The position numbers and the translations under genes are program-made. Below, one piece after another: positions 40,029 to 48,473 of a DNA stretch of 64,000 bases. Within the stretch, counting starts at the first letter, position 1. Each line of letters starts with the position of its first letter. Origin of the DNA: Deltaproteobacteria bacterium RIFCSPHIGHO2_01_FULL_43_49 (lineage in GTDB: Bacteria; UBA10199; SPLOWO2-01-44-7); the NCBI GenBank assembly GCA_001798075.1, contig MGRG01000008.1, positions 372,001-436,000 on the forward strand, given 5' to 3'. The notes under the pieces are model-generated. The model ran no database searches, was not told the origin of the DNA, and saw only the letters and a program-made list of their open reading frames with translations.

Positions 40029-41288
40029 TCATGGGAGCGGTTCTCCCGTTGCAACTTTCAATGCAAAATAATCTACCTTGGCTTGTGCCAGAGTGCGATT
40101 AAACTCCCGTTTGATCTCTTGCAAATTTTTGAGAGTTGCCAAAACTTCTAAATTGTTGACCAACCCCAGTTGGTAGTCTTGTTCCACAACGCGAAAATTT
40201 TTTTCCGCTTTGGCCTTTGCTGTTTCCAAAGCGACGACTTGCTTTTGAGACGTCAAAAAATCGTTGTAACTTTGTTTGATTTCTAGCTCCACTTGCCGAT
40301 GTTTTTCTTGCGAGGCAAGTTCTGCCTGTTTGAGGTGGATCTTGGCCTCTTGAATTTTGCCCCGCGTTTGTCCTCCTTGAAAGATCGGAACATCGAGGGA
40401 AAAAAGACTATCCCATTTGATGTTTTCTTGAAAACCGACACGGTAGGTATAGTAATTGGCTTCGACATTAATGGAGGGAAATCGGGCCCCTTTTTCAACA
40501 GACAATAAAGATTTGGCTTCATTGCGTGCCTCTCTTGCCGCTTTAATATCGGGGCGTTTAGAGGTGCTCTTTAACAAGGAAGGGGCTTCCGGGAGCTCTT
40601 TTGGCATATTCAAGTCATCTTTTAAAGAATCAACAGAAACCCCTGTAAAATAATATAAAATTTCCTTTGCCTGTTCGGAGGAACCCTCCACATCGCTTAA
40701 GGTTGCTTGTTGCATGGCGAGGTCTGATTCGGTGGCCAGTTGTTCACTGATTCTCGATTTGCCGAGTTGGGTTCTGGCCTTCAATTCCATCAGGCGATTT
40801 TTGAGTGTCTTTTCGATTTCTTTTAAAATGGCGACATCCCGTTCGAGTTGGAGGAAAGAATAAAAGGCTTTTGTGACATCGAGAAAAAGGTTTCTTTTTG
40901 CCTGTTCCCATTCTGCTTCGTTTCCTCTTTTTTGGGCGCGCATTGCTTTGAGTGCGTTGAATTCTCGAAAGCCGGCAAAGATCGGTTGTTTGGCATTAAA
41001 TTTGAGCTCTGGTTTGCTAAATCTTGTGAAGGTGGTTCCAACGCCACTCGAAGAGGCTGATGCCGAGTCATCTTGCAGAAATTCGGTTCCCTTGAAGCTA
41101 ATTTTTGGCAAAATAGAACCAATGGCTTGAGAATACTTTGCGTTGGAACTTTTAATATCGGCTTCTTCGATCGCCACCCGTTCGCTTTGTTTGAGAGCGA
41201 GTTGATAACATTCTTGGAGTGTGAGGGTGTTTTGGGCAAAACAAAGGTGCGAAACCAATAAAAGGACAATTGTGGCTAATTTTTTCAT
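40029..41288 (-). CDS. TolC-type outer membrane efflux protein
   Basis: Outer-membrane factor of 419 residues with a signal peptide (MKKLATIVLLLVSHLCFA). The two related halves each have long coiled-coil helices (ALKQSERVAIEEADIKSSNAKYSQAIGSILPKISF; LASQEKHRQVELEIKQSYNDFLTSQKQVVAL). It starts the minus-strand operon with the RND pump, and together they should form an export path, with an adaptor supplied from elsewhere. Confidence 0.9.
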   Translation of the reverse strand: MKKLATIVLLLVSHLCFAQNTLTLQECYQLALKQSERVAIEEADIKSSNAKYSQAIGSILPKISFKGTEFLQDDSASASSSGVGTTFTRFSKPELKFNAKQPIFAGFREFNALKAMRAQKRGNEAEWEQAKRNLFLDVTKAFYSFLQLERDVAILKEIEKTLKNRLMELKARTQLGKSRISEQLATESDLAMQQATLSDVEGSSEQAKEILYYFTGVSVDSLKDDLNMPKELPEAPSLLKSTSKRPDIKAAREARNEAKSLLSVEKGARFPSINVEANYYTYRVGFQENIKWDSLFSLDVPIFQGGQTRGKIQEAKIHLKQAELASQEKHRQVELEIKQSYNDFLTSQKQVVALETAKAKAEKNFRVVEQDYQLGLVNNLEVLATLKNLQEIKREFNRTLAQAKVDYFALKVATGEPLP

Positions 41289-41338
41289 TCCCCTGAGTAT
41301 CTTTAGAATGGGGAATGTATCGATTTAAATCAACTTAG

Positions 41339-43381
41339 TCAATTCAGCAGCTCTTCAAAGGCGAAGTGCATCATAATATCGCAAGGCAAATTTTGCATGG
41401 CACGCAGAATATGTTCTAGACCCGTTGGAACGGAGCTGGTGTATTTGGCGTAAAAACCGTCGGCACCTGCTTTATCTCCATCCCCTTTGAATATAATAAA
41501 TGTTCCACAGAGCTGTGAAACCGCTTCATCCATTTTTTCAAAATAAAAGTCGGTCAGTCCTGTTGTAGGATCTATAGAGATCGCTCCTTTTTCTTGAAAG
41601 GCATTAAGAGCACCCAAAGCACCAGCAACATGATCTTCTGCGAGTCCTTTGCGCAGTACACCGATACAGCGTGCTACATAACTAACGTACATCTGATGTA
41701 AGAGGTCTTCAGAAAGTTTGCCCATCTTAACCATCTGTTTTGCATTATGAAGTCCTGTGATGTCTGCTTTGAATTCTTCTAGGGAACCAAAGATTTTCCC
41801 AAGGGCTTCTCGGGATGTGGTGTCTTGCTTGTCGACGACATATTCAACACCATTGCCATGAGCTATCTCATGATAACGAACAAAATATTTTATTCCCTTA
41901 GGGGTTACCAAATGGCGATACTTGGGACTAATAGCCAGTTGGATTAATATCTGAAATTCAGTACTTTCGTCTCTGATTCGTCCAATATTTTCCATCAAGA
42001 CAATCCGTTTGCCTTTCTCCTTTCTTACTTTTTCATCATTGGGACGGTTATAGGCCCTTGCTATAATTTCACCCGATGCGCTATCCGCTGTAGCGTAAAT
42101 AGCCTCTACGGCAGAGACTCTGGGTGGTTTTCTCTGATCAGCGGGGAGTTTATATCGATCAGGAACTGGTAATTGCTCTTCTAATTCAGAAAAGGTACTT
42201 TTCAAAACAGCGAGCTCCGCATCTACTTGCGTATTTCTTATCTGAATAAGTGCAGCAAATTGGGCGATGGAATGTCGAACTTTATCTGCATATTGTTCCA
42301 CAGGGTTTAAATCCATATCGATTGAATCAGCTTGTAACTGAACCCAGCTTTCATCAGACGACGTAAAGTCATTGGTACGATAAGCATTTGCTGCTACTTT
42401 TAAGTAGCTGGCGATTTCACGGAGATCCGTTTCAAGGAGCGTTGCCGCTTCTTCCAGAAGTTTTGCGGCGGGAACGAGCCATTCAGCAAAAACTTGGGAA
42501 TAAGGAATGGCAACTAATTGCCCTTGTGCATCATATTTAAAAATAACACGCATTTCTTTGGTAAGCGCTGAATCTTTTGGCACATATTTGTGGAAGTCAT
42601 TTTTTGTCTTAATGTCAGTTGGATACATTCCTCCACCTGGGGATCTTGTAATCTGTTCCATGCCGGGTAAAAAACTATAATATATATGATCTTTTTCTTC
42701 TCCCTTAATTACCAATTCGGAACGGGTCAGATCAAAAATACCTCCCCATCGTAGGTAAAACGGTCTTAATGGTGCGAGCGCTGGTGTTTCCATCAATTTT
42801 TCGAAAATTTCTCCATCAGCATTACATTGAATTCTGAAGGGGACATTTAAATAACGCATGGCCCTACCAATCAAAATAAGAGCTTGTTGTTGGTGGTCTG
42901 GCAGATCATGGTAAGCTTGAGGAATGGGCAGCGTTACTTCGGTAAACAGTTTTTTGAGTTCGGCAGCCCTTGCTTCAATGGCTGCGGGGTCGAGATTCAA
43001 ATGAAAACCGAGTGTTCTTTCCAAAGCGGCAACATCTTGTGCATTGGGTACCCCCTGAGTTTCCAGCTCACGAGTTCGAGCCGATAGGAGCTCGTCTAAC
43101 AATACCTTTGGGCCGGTACTTGGAGGCAGGTCTTTGCCGTGTGTCCATGCCAAGGCTTCGGTTCCCAGGCCAAATCGTCTAGCATTATTTGCTAAAGCAC
43201 CACCTTGAGGTTGTTCGGCAACTAGTCTTGAACCAAGTTCGGATGGACTGAAACCTGTTCCTCCACCATTTTCAGCAATTTCTGGAGTAGCTGCTAAAGC
43301 GGCTTCCGCCGTTGCTGTTCCTGCATTAGCGGCAGCCGTTGCCGCTGCGTTAGTGAGTGCTGCTTCTATTGGACTGGCCAT
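41339..43381 (-). CDS. HExxH metallopeptidase-like protein, possibly M49-related
   Basis: The 680-residue protein has a zinc motif HEIAHGNG near residue 505 and a second motif LEEFKADITGLHN near residue 531, resembling the HExxGH/EExxAD pair of dipeptidyl peptidase III (M49) relatives. The M49 assignment is tentative because the spacing is shorter than in classical DPP III. The first 45 residues are almost only Ala, Thr, Asn, Ser and Glu, without a Sec signal. A weaker copy of the shared promoter motif lies upstream. Cellular role unknown. Confidence 0.7.
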   Translation of the reverse strand: MASPIEAALTNAAATAAANAGTATAEAALAATPEIAENGGGTGFSPSELGSRLVAEQPQGGALANNARRFGLGTEALAWTHGKDLPPSTGPKVLLDELLSARTRELETQGVPNAQDVAALERTLGFHLNLDPAAIEARAAELKKLFTEVTLPIPQAYHDLPDHQQQALILIGRAMRYLNVPFRIQCNADGEIFEKLMETPALAPLRPFYLRWGGIFDLTRSELVIKGEEKDHIYYSFLPGMEQITRSPGGGMYPTDIKTKNDFHKYVPKDSALTKEMRVIFKYDAQGQLVAIPYSQVFAEWLVPAAKLLEEAATLLETDLREIASYLKVAANAYRTNDFTSSDESWVQLQADSIDMDLNPVEQYADKVRHSIAQFAALIQIRNTQVDAELAVLKSTFSELEEQLPVPDRYKLPADQRKPPRVSAVEAIYATADSASGEIIARAYNRPNDEKVRKEKGKRIVLMENIGRIRDESTEFQILIQLAISPKYRHLVTPKGIKYFVRYHEIAHGNGVEYVVDKQDTTSREALGKIFGSLEEFKADITGLHNAKQMVKMGKLSEDLLHQMYVSYVARCIGVLRKGLAEDHVAGALGALNAFQEKGAISIDPTTGLTDFYFEKMDEAVSQLCGTFIIFKGDGDKAGADGFYAKYTSSVPTGLEHILRAMQNLPCDIMMHFAFEELLN

Positions 43382-43400
43382 GTTTCCTCCTCAAAGGCTT

Positions 43401-43427
43401 CTTCGGTCATTCTCAAAAAAAAGTTGC
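43401..43427 (-). promoter_or_regulatory. Degenerate copy of the shared promoter motif
   Basis: GCAAC (43423-43427) followed by eight T, and after 15 bp ACCGAAGA, matching GCCGATAA at 5 or 6 of 8 positions. Upstream is GTAA, as in the other copies. GAGGAGG precedes the ATG. Confidence 0.4.
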
Positions 43428-43466
43428 TTACTTTTTTGAACCCCCTCTGTCAAGATTCAATTCGAT

Positions 43467-43558
43467 TAAAAAAGTAACGGGTGGCCCGGAGTGTTTGTTG
43501 TGGGGTTTAGTTAGGGGCCCCCACAAAAACACGGAGGGACAGGCCCCGTTACTTTTTT
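43467..43558. repeat. Family-1 palindromic element between divergent genes
   Basis: Core GGGTGGCCCGGAGTG, stem TTTGTTGTGGGG, loop TTTAGTTAGG, stem CCCCCACAAAAA, CACGGAGGGACAGGCCCC; outer arms AAAAAAGTAAC and GTTACTTTTTT. It sits between the peptidase-like gene and comM and is not in frame with either chosen start. Confidence 0.88.
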
Positions 43559-43674
43559 ACACCTTTAAGTTGCTGTGTTTCAGTCGGACGGTGACGGAAA
43601 TTGTGCAGTTGGTTTGTCCAAATCAATTTATTGCCGACTTTGCGTGGCACACATTTTGCAAAACAAACCATCAA

Positions 43675-45201
43675 ATGTTGGGAACCGTTTTCTCTGCCGG
43701 AGTTTTGGGTTTTGAGGCAACCTTGGTCAAAGTGGAGGTCGATGTCTCTTCTGGCATTCCAGGTTGGCAAATGGTTGGGCTTGCTGAAAAAGCAGTTCAA
43801 GAAGCCAAAGAAAGAGTCAATTCGGCCCTTCGCAACAGTGGCATTCGCCTTGAGGCGCGCAAAACAACCATTAACCTTGCCCCCGCCAGTCAGAAAAAAA
43901 GTGGCAACCAATATGATTTGCCCATTGCTATAGGTCTTCTGGTTGCCCATGAAGCGTTAGAAATCACAAATTTATCACCTTATCTTTTTGTCGGTGAACT
44001 TTCGCTAACCGGTGAATTAAAACCGATCAATGGGGCCCTTTTGTTTGCTTTGCTTGCCAAGCAGAAGCGTTTCGAAGCCCTCATTTTGCCCAAAACAAAT
44101 GCTGCCGAGGCAAACCTTGTATCCGGTCTCAATGTGGTCGGATGCGAAGCGGTCGGGGAGGTGTTGGAATTTTTGAAAACAGGACGAAAGCCAGCTGCGC
44201 TGGGGTCTCTTCGAAAAAGTTTTGTGAAATCCTCCGAGACACAAGATTTTGCCGAGGTCAAAGGCCAGCAACTGGCAAAAAGGGCTTTGGAGATTGCCGC
44301 AGCCGGTAATCATCATCTGTTGATGATAGGTCCGCCCGGTTCCGGAAAAACGATGTTAGCCGCCAGATTGCCGACCATCCTGCCTCCACTGACCCCTTTC
44401 CAGGCGTTGGAAACAACCAAAATTTACAGTGCCTTAGGGTTGACCGATTTAGAGAGCCCCCTCATCACCACACCCCCTTTTCGCAATCCGCATCATTCTA
44501 CTTCCAACTCCGGTCTTATTGGGGGAGGGGACGGGTTTGTGAATCCGGGGGAAATTACCTTGGCACACAACGGCGTTTTGTTTTTAGATGAGGTGCCGGA
44601 ATTTCATCGTGATGTGTTGCAGATGTTAAGGCAACCTTTGGAGCAAGGTTGGGTCCACATTGCTAGATCCAAAAGTCGATTAAAATTCCCTGCTAAATTT
44701 CAATTAGTCGCAGCGATGAACCCTTGTCGGTGCGGATATCTTGGCCATCCGAAGAGACACTGCGTCTGTGCCCCGGGCCACACTCTTTTATATCGCAACA
44801 AAATAGCCGGCCCTCTTTTGGATAGGATCGATTTACAGGTGGAAGTTTCGTCCCTCACTAATGAAGAGTTATTTGGAGACATTCCGCAGGAAAGCTCTGC
44901 ACAAATTCGGGAACGCGTTTTTGCCGCCAGAAGAAAACAGCTCATTCGCTATCGCAAATTAAAAATCACCTGCAACGCGCAGCTGACCACTCATCCTTTA
45001 AATCAATTTTGTAAATTACAGCCCCCCGTCCAAAAGTTTTTTCAGAAAGTCTTTCCAACCTTAAACCTCTCTGCCAGGGCCCATGACCGAATTCTTAAAG
45101 TTGCAAGGACGATTGCCGATCTCGCCGGCTCAGAAAACATCGAGGAGTCTCACATCTCCGAAGCCATCCAATATCGCTCCCTCGACAAGGAATACTTATG
45201 A
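43675..45201 (+). CDS. comM: ComM/YifB-family Mg-chelatase-like ATPase
   Basis: AAA+ protein of 508 residues. ComM in naturally competent bacteria is a branch-migration helicase used in transformation. The N-terminal Lon-protease-like domain starts MLGTVFSAGVLGFEATLVKVEVDVSSG; Walker A GPPGSGKTMLAAR is near residue 220, Walker B FLDEVPEF near 303. ATG 43675 is chosen; an in-frame extension to 43357 would translate the repeat. The C-terminal TIADLAGSENIEESHISEAIQYR is typical. Confidence 0.94.
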   Translation: MLGTVFSAGVLGFEATLVKVEVDVSSGIPGWQMVGLAEKAVQEAKERVNSALRNSGIRLEARKTTINLAPASQKKSGNQYDLPIAIGLLVAHEALEITNLSPYLFVGELSLTGELKPINGALLFALLAKQKRFEALILPKTNAAEANLVSGLNVVGCEAVGEVLEFLKTGRKPAALGSLRKSFVKSSETQDFAEVKGQQLAKRALEIAAAGNHHLLMIGPPGSGKTMLAARLPTILPPLTPFQALETTKIYSALGLTDLESPLITTPPFRNPHHSTSNSGLIGGGDGFVNPGEITLAHNGVLFLDEVPEFHRDVLQMLRQPLEQGWVHIARSKSRLKFPAKFQLVAAMNPCRCGYLGHPKRHCVCAPGHTLLYRNKIAGPLLDRIDLQVEVSSLTNEELFGDIPQESSAQIRERVFAARRKQLIRYRKLKITCNAQLTTHPLNQFCKLQPPVQKFFQKVFPTLNLSARAHDRILKVARTIADLAGSENIEESHISEAIQYRSLDKEYL

Positions 45202-45266
45202 CGAAGCCCCAAATAGAAGATGCAGTTTTCATTGACAGCTGCATCACAAAATGTGATTTTATACAC

Positions 45267-45485
45267 GTGAAAGTTACGATTTCTATTCCCAAAGAATTAT
45301 TGAATGCAACGAGACAGGCTAGTGGTAAAAAGGGACATAGCGAAGCGATTGTCGCTGTTCTCAATGATTATTTAGCTTTGAGAAAACGTTTAGAACTTTT
45401 GGACTATCTTTTTTCAACAAAACTTCCCCATTCTTGCTGGTTTATTAAAAAGCAAAGGCATCGCTGCAACGATCATTATCGATAA
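45267..45485 (+). pseudogene. Orphan VapB-like antitoxin, probably degraded
   Basis: From GTG 45267 the frame gives KVTISIPKELLNATRQASGK, then SEAIVAVLNDYLALRKRLELL, a ribbon-helix-helix VapB-like pattern. After LFSTKLPHS the sequence turns to Cys/His/Lys-rich residues with no family likeness, and no toxin gene follows. In another frame the downstream DNA reads LLKSKGIAATIIIDNYFL, which hints at a frameshift. An in-frame ATG at 45198 overlaps the comM stop (ATGA). Confidence 0.45.
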
Positions 45486-45584
45486 TTATTTCTTAAAACC
45501 CTAAAATATCCTTGCAAAAAATTTTTAGTTGAGGGAAAAGTCATTCTTAGGTCGTTAGTTGATGTTTGAAAACTTTGTTTTCTT

Positions 45585-46775
45585 ATGCCCGACGTTAGAC
45601 CTGCCGAGTCCGCGTCTGTACTGTCACAATATCTGCCGTCCCCTATTGCCTCCGCGTCAGCCACTTCGAATAGCCTTGTGGGTTCTTTGGGCCCAGATAT
45701 CTATCGTGGGGTTGATACCATTGGTTACCTTGCCCATAAAATGGGACGCCAGCTTGTTGCCCCAGCTTGGTATGTGGTCTTGTCTTATTTAAGGGCGTTG
45801 GGGGATTACCGTTTTAATACAGGGCTCCGTAACATCAATCCGACAGATTTTCGTTATGAAGGGTTCCGTGGGAGTTTTTATCATTCCGAATCGCGTTTGG
45901 GACGATTTTTTCAAACCTTGTTTTTACCCGCTGATTCACGTGGCAGGGGTTTGACGATTGATGAGAACGAAGCCATCAAAACATCGGGGTTACGCTATCG
46001 CAATCTAGCTTCTTTGGGATATCTCCTTCCAATGCTGACGCGCCTTGGGGCGAATCTTTATTATCAAGGCGAGAATAATGCAGCCCCTCTGAATTCCGAT
46101 TTATTGGCTCAGCAATGGGTTATTGGATTGGATACAATTGCTACAGGGGGACTTATTGCAAGCATAGGCTCGTTTGGGATAGCTCAAAAGATTGCTGAGC
46201 GGAATCTGACGAGTCGTTCCGTCACATCGCTTCTTTCTGGAAGTTGGAAGATAGGAATGGCGGCGAACGGTTTTCAAATGGGAGCCGGTTTTTTGCGGCT
46301 GGGGGTTGAGGTCTCTCATTACTTGGATACAGGGCATATTAACAATTCAACCGTTGCCACTAGCCTAGGGGATATTTTTGGTGGGGCTAGTCATATGGCT
46401 TGGGGCAATTTGGTATTGGATGAGGCTAAGCGGGAGGCCATGTACGGAATGAGAGCTCAAAACCATGCCCTTTTGGGGGCGGTTGAGCCTGGATCACGTA
46501 TCAAATGGGGGATGAAGGCAGCCAATGGGATTGGGGCGGCGATCGGTTTGGGTTTCAATATTTATCAATTTGTGAATGCGGCGACGAGCGATTCTTTGGG
46601 AGAGGAAGAAAGAAGCAAACAGATGGTCTCTAGTGGCATTGGGATGATTGGCTCTTTAGCCATTGGTGCTTCAACATTGTTGATTGGAACCGCGCTTGCT
46701 CCCGTTGCAGGAGTTGCCATGGCTGTTGGGATGACGGCCATGGTGGCCCAAACTGCCTACGACTATTTCGCCTAA
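45585..46775 (+). CDS. Unknown protein with Gly/Ala-rich hydrophobic C-terminus
   Basis: The 396-residue product is not recognised. The N-terminus (MPDVRPAESASVLSQYLPSP) is Ser/Ala/Pro-rich and not a Sec signal. Several Gly-rich amphipathic or hydrophobic stretches follow (LDTIATGGLIASIGSFGIAQ; SRIKWGMKAANGIGAAIGLGFNIYQFV), and the C-terminus (MIGSLAIGASTLLIGTALAPVAGVAMAVGMTAMV) could insert in a membrane. It resembles the neighbouring unknowns in N-terminal composition. A pore-forming or secreted protein is conceivable, but that is speculation. Confidence 0.65.
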   Translation: MPDVRPAESASVLSQYLPSPIASASATSNSLVGSLGPDIYRGVDTIGYLAHKMGRQLVAPAWYVVLSYLRALGDYRFNTGLRNINPTDFRYEGFRGSFYHSESRLGRFFQTLFLPADSRGRGLTIDENEAIKTSGLRYRNLASLGYLLPMLTRLGANLYYQGENNAAPLNSDLLAQQWVIGLDTIATGGLIASIGSFGIAQKIAERNLTSRSVTSLLSGSWKIGMAANGFQMGAGFLRLGVEVSHYLDTGHINNSTVATSLGDIFGGASHMAWGNLVLDEAKREAMYGMRAQNHALLGAVEPGSRIKWGMKAANGIGAAIGLGFNIYQFVNAATSDSLGEEERSKQMVSSGIGMIGSLAIGASTLLIGTALAPVAGVAMAVGMTAMVAQTAYDYFA

Positions 46776-46830
46776 AATCTTCTTCGGTATATCCTACAAT
46801 GTCTCTCACTCGCCAGGTTCGAGAGGAATA

Positions 46831-46993
46831 GCAATCGCTTCCGCTCGTGTGGGTGAGAAAGGACGTGGGTTGTTTTGGGGAGAATTCCCCAAAACACCCA
46901 CTCGACTCTCACCCCGCCAAATTATTATAACCCCCAAAAGGTTTGGCGGGGTTCCGAGACGCCTTTCTCACCTCCACTCGCTCGCGCGATTGC
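46831..46993. repeat. Branched palindrome (family 5)
   Basis: Ends GCAATCGC and GCGATTGC; next GTGGGTGAGAAAGG / CCTTTCTCACCTCCAC. Inside are two hairpins: GTGGGTTGTTTTGGGG / CCCCAAAACACCCAC, and ACCCCGCCAAA / TTTGGCGGGGT. It would fold as a cloverleaf-like three-way junction. Its terminal sequences resemble those of 29780-29993. Confidence 0.7.
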
Positions 46994-47029
46994 CGATATG
47001 TTTTCTCACCTGGCTCGCTTGAGCCCTGC

Positions 47030-47075
47030 AGGACACACGCTCCGAATGAAAGCTTTAGTTCACAGCGTGTTCATT
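47030..47075. repeat. Small hairpin between two palindromes
   Basis: ACACGCT and AGCGTGT form the stem around a centre containing AAAGCTTT. It bridges the palindrome ending at 46993 and the one starting at 47078, so 46831-47210 is almost entirely self-complementary. Together these account for most of the 46776-47289 gap. Confidence 0.5.
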
Positions 47076-47077
47076 TG

Positions 47078-47210
47078 GCAATCGCAGGCCTATGAAAATG
47101 AAGCGAAGGGGTGGCCCGGAGTGTTTGTTGTGGGGTTTAGTTAGGGGCCCCCACAAAAACACGGAGGGACAGGACCCCGTAGCTCCATTCTCATTTGCGA
47201 AAGCGATTGC
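47078..47210. repeat. Family-1 element nested in a longer palindrome
   Basis: The family-1 core (47108-47177) is nearly identical to that at 43479-43548: GGGTGGCCCGGAGTG through CACGGAGGGACAGGACCCC. It is enclosed by imperfect arms GCAATCGC, ATGAAAATG, AGC and GCT, CATT, TCAT, GCGATTGC. The outer ends match those of 46831-46993, so a family-1 element may have inserted into a family-5 palindrome. Confidence 0.8.
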
Positions 47211-47233
47211 AAAGGGATATCGAAGAAAATTTG

Positions 47234-47261
47234 TTGACAAAATTTTTTAAAGGCTTATGAG
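47234..47261 (+). promoter_or_regulatory. Sigma-70-type promoter
   Basis: TTGACA (47234-47239), 16 bp, TATGAG (47256-47261). It is followed by a 26-codon reading frame and a hairpin, so it may drive a small transcript. Confidence 0.5.
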
Positions 47262-47289
47262 AAAGGTATGAGTGAAGGTTGTTTTAGAA

Positions 47290-47370
47290 ATGAAGATGCC
47301 TTTAAAAGCTTACAAAACACCTGTTTGCGGCCTTCTAGCCATTTGTTTTATCTTTTCTACTTTTGGTTAA
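47290..47370 (+). CDS. Possible 26-residue hydrophobic peptide
   Basis: ATG AAG ATG start, basic N-terminus (MKMPLKAYKTP), then a hydrophobic stretch (VCGLLAICFIFSTFG) and TAA. GAAGG lies about 11 bp upstream, farther than usual. It could be a membrane peptide or the remnant of a lipoprotein signal peptide. A hairpin with T-run begins at the stop. Coding status is uncertain. Confidence 0.3.
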   Translation: MKMPLKAYKTPVCGLLAICFIFSTFG

Positions 47371-47389
47371 GCTAAACCTTAACCAAAAC
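47361..47389 (+). terminator. Hairpin after the small reading frame
   Basis: TTTTGGTTAAG and CTTAACCAAAA are perfectly complementary with a 5-base loop. The right arm ends in A-rich rather than T-rich sequence, so terminator activity is plausible on both strands but not strong. Confidence 0.45.
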
Positions 47390-47480
47390 ACTATTCTTTT
47401 CCAAACATTTTTATTTTTTAAACGTTAACAAAAATCGATGAACTTTGAAAATTTTTTCAGAGTCATTTAAAGGAGGAAGT

Positions 47481-47972
47481 ATGTCAGAACTCGATACTTG
47501 TAGAGAATACATGCAGAATTGTCTTTGTCTTGCCTTTGGTCCTAAAGAGCTTGAGGAATGTGGTATAGATCTGGAAGGAATATCCAGCATAGATCCTAAA
47601 GCAAAAAAACTGCTCGAAGCAGCAGGAAAGACCGGTATTGATAGCATTCTTTCTAAAGAAGATGCTTTGCATCAAGTCATTATTGATGAAATGGTTTCCC
47701 AAAAGTTGGAGAAAGAGTCTGCTTGTGCAGGTGTTGACGGTCTGGGCATTGGTGACCATACTTTAATCCGAGGATGTCTTGCCAAAGCAGACCTCGTAAA
47801 AAAGGAGGCCGAACAAGAAGTGAGGATATACGGGATAGATGCCCTCACGAAATTGGACGAGCCTAAGCGGGTTGCCATCCAAAAGCAGGCAGAGCGCTTC
47901 ATGGAAGATGCCAGGGCGTTGGTTGAGAAAATCAGGGCTAGTCAAAAGCCAGTGGAACCAAAGAAGCCATAG
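47481..47972 (+). CDS. Unknown cytosolic protein
   Basis: The 163-residue product starts MSELDTCREYMQNCLCLAFG after a very strong ribosome-binding site AAAGGAGGAAGT. It is acidic and mostly helical, with four cysteines in the first 100 residues (two in the CREYMQNCLC stretch) and a Lys/Pro tail (KPVEPKKP). No signal peptide and no known motif. The upstream region has AACAAAAATCGATGAAC, resembling the spacer of the shared motif at 16268, so it may belong to the same regulon; the match is weak. Confidence 0.7.
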   Translation: MSELDTCREYMQNCLCLAFGPKELEECGIDLEGISSIDPKAKKLLEAAGKTGIDSILSKEDALHQVIIDEMVSQKLEKESACAGVDGLGIGDHTLIRGCLAKADLVKKEAEQEVRIYGIDALTKLDEPKRVAIQKQAERFMEDARALVEKIRASQKPVEPKKP

Positions 47973-48007
47973 GAACCGAAGCTTCAGCCGTGAAGTGTAG
48001 TGGAGGT

Positions 48008-48061
48008 GTATGGGGTAGGGGTCCTGCCTGCCGGCAGGCAGACGACACCTGCTCCGTATGC
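48008..48061. repeat. Family-2-like palindrome
   Basis: The centre GGTCCTGCCTGCCGGCAGGCAG is self-complementary apart from its left end, with flanks GTATGGGGTAGG and ACCTGCTCCGTATGC pairing imperfectly. On the minus strand it ends GGCAGGACCCC, the family-2 right end. Confidence 0.6.
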
Positions 48062-48068
48062 CTTACAA

Positions 48069-48473
48069 TTAGGAAGGGTTGTATAGCGGGACACCAACAA
48101 TTGTCGCAAGTTTGTTCAGTTTTTTATCAAGTGTCCAAAGCTGGCAACCCGATTCCTTGGCCGACAGTAGGATCATTCGATCAACGACGCTAGGTATCAC
48201 TATTTTGTGACGCTCTGCTGTTTGGGCGAGGTCGGCTATTTGGTCCCATGTTTTTTGCGAGTTCCAATCTAGGTCTACAAAAGAAATGGCTTCCATTGCA
48301 CGCACAATAATATTTTGTGTTTTGGGAGTCATTCTTCCGGAGAGGATCTCAGCCCTAATCGGGTGACAAATGGCAATTTTTCTTTCTTCCAGGAGTAATT
48401 CGAGGGGTTCTAGAGGGATGGAGGGTCTATTTTTAAAAAATTCAATCCAAACGAAGGTATCCAATAGAACCAT
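48069..48473 (-). CDS. vapC: VapC-like PIN-domain toxin
   Basis: PIN-domain RNase of 134 residues. The acidic residues are Asp5 (LLDTFVW), Glu in RAEILSG near residue 42, Asp in VDRMILLSA near residue 98 and Asp in LWTLDKKL near 115, the expected four-residue metal site. The start ATG overlaps the vapB stop (TAATG), a standard vapBC junction. Confidence 0.88.
   Translation of the reverse strand: MVLLDTFVWIEFFKNRPSIPLEPLELLLEERKIAICHPIRAEILSGRMTPKTQNIIVRAMEAISFVDLDWNSQKTWDQIADLAQTAERHKIVIPSVVDRMILLSAKESGCQLWTLDKKLNKLATIVGVPLYNPS

Noticed and set aside
40030-40054. ATG 40054 as the RND start
   Set aside because: The extra 29 residues come from the inserted palindrome; the family N-terminus begins at the GTG.
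43357-43674. In-frame 106-residue extension of comM
   Set aside because: It translates a family-1 repeat and AT-rich spacer; ComM proteins start at MLGTVFSAG.
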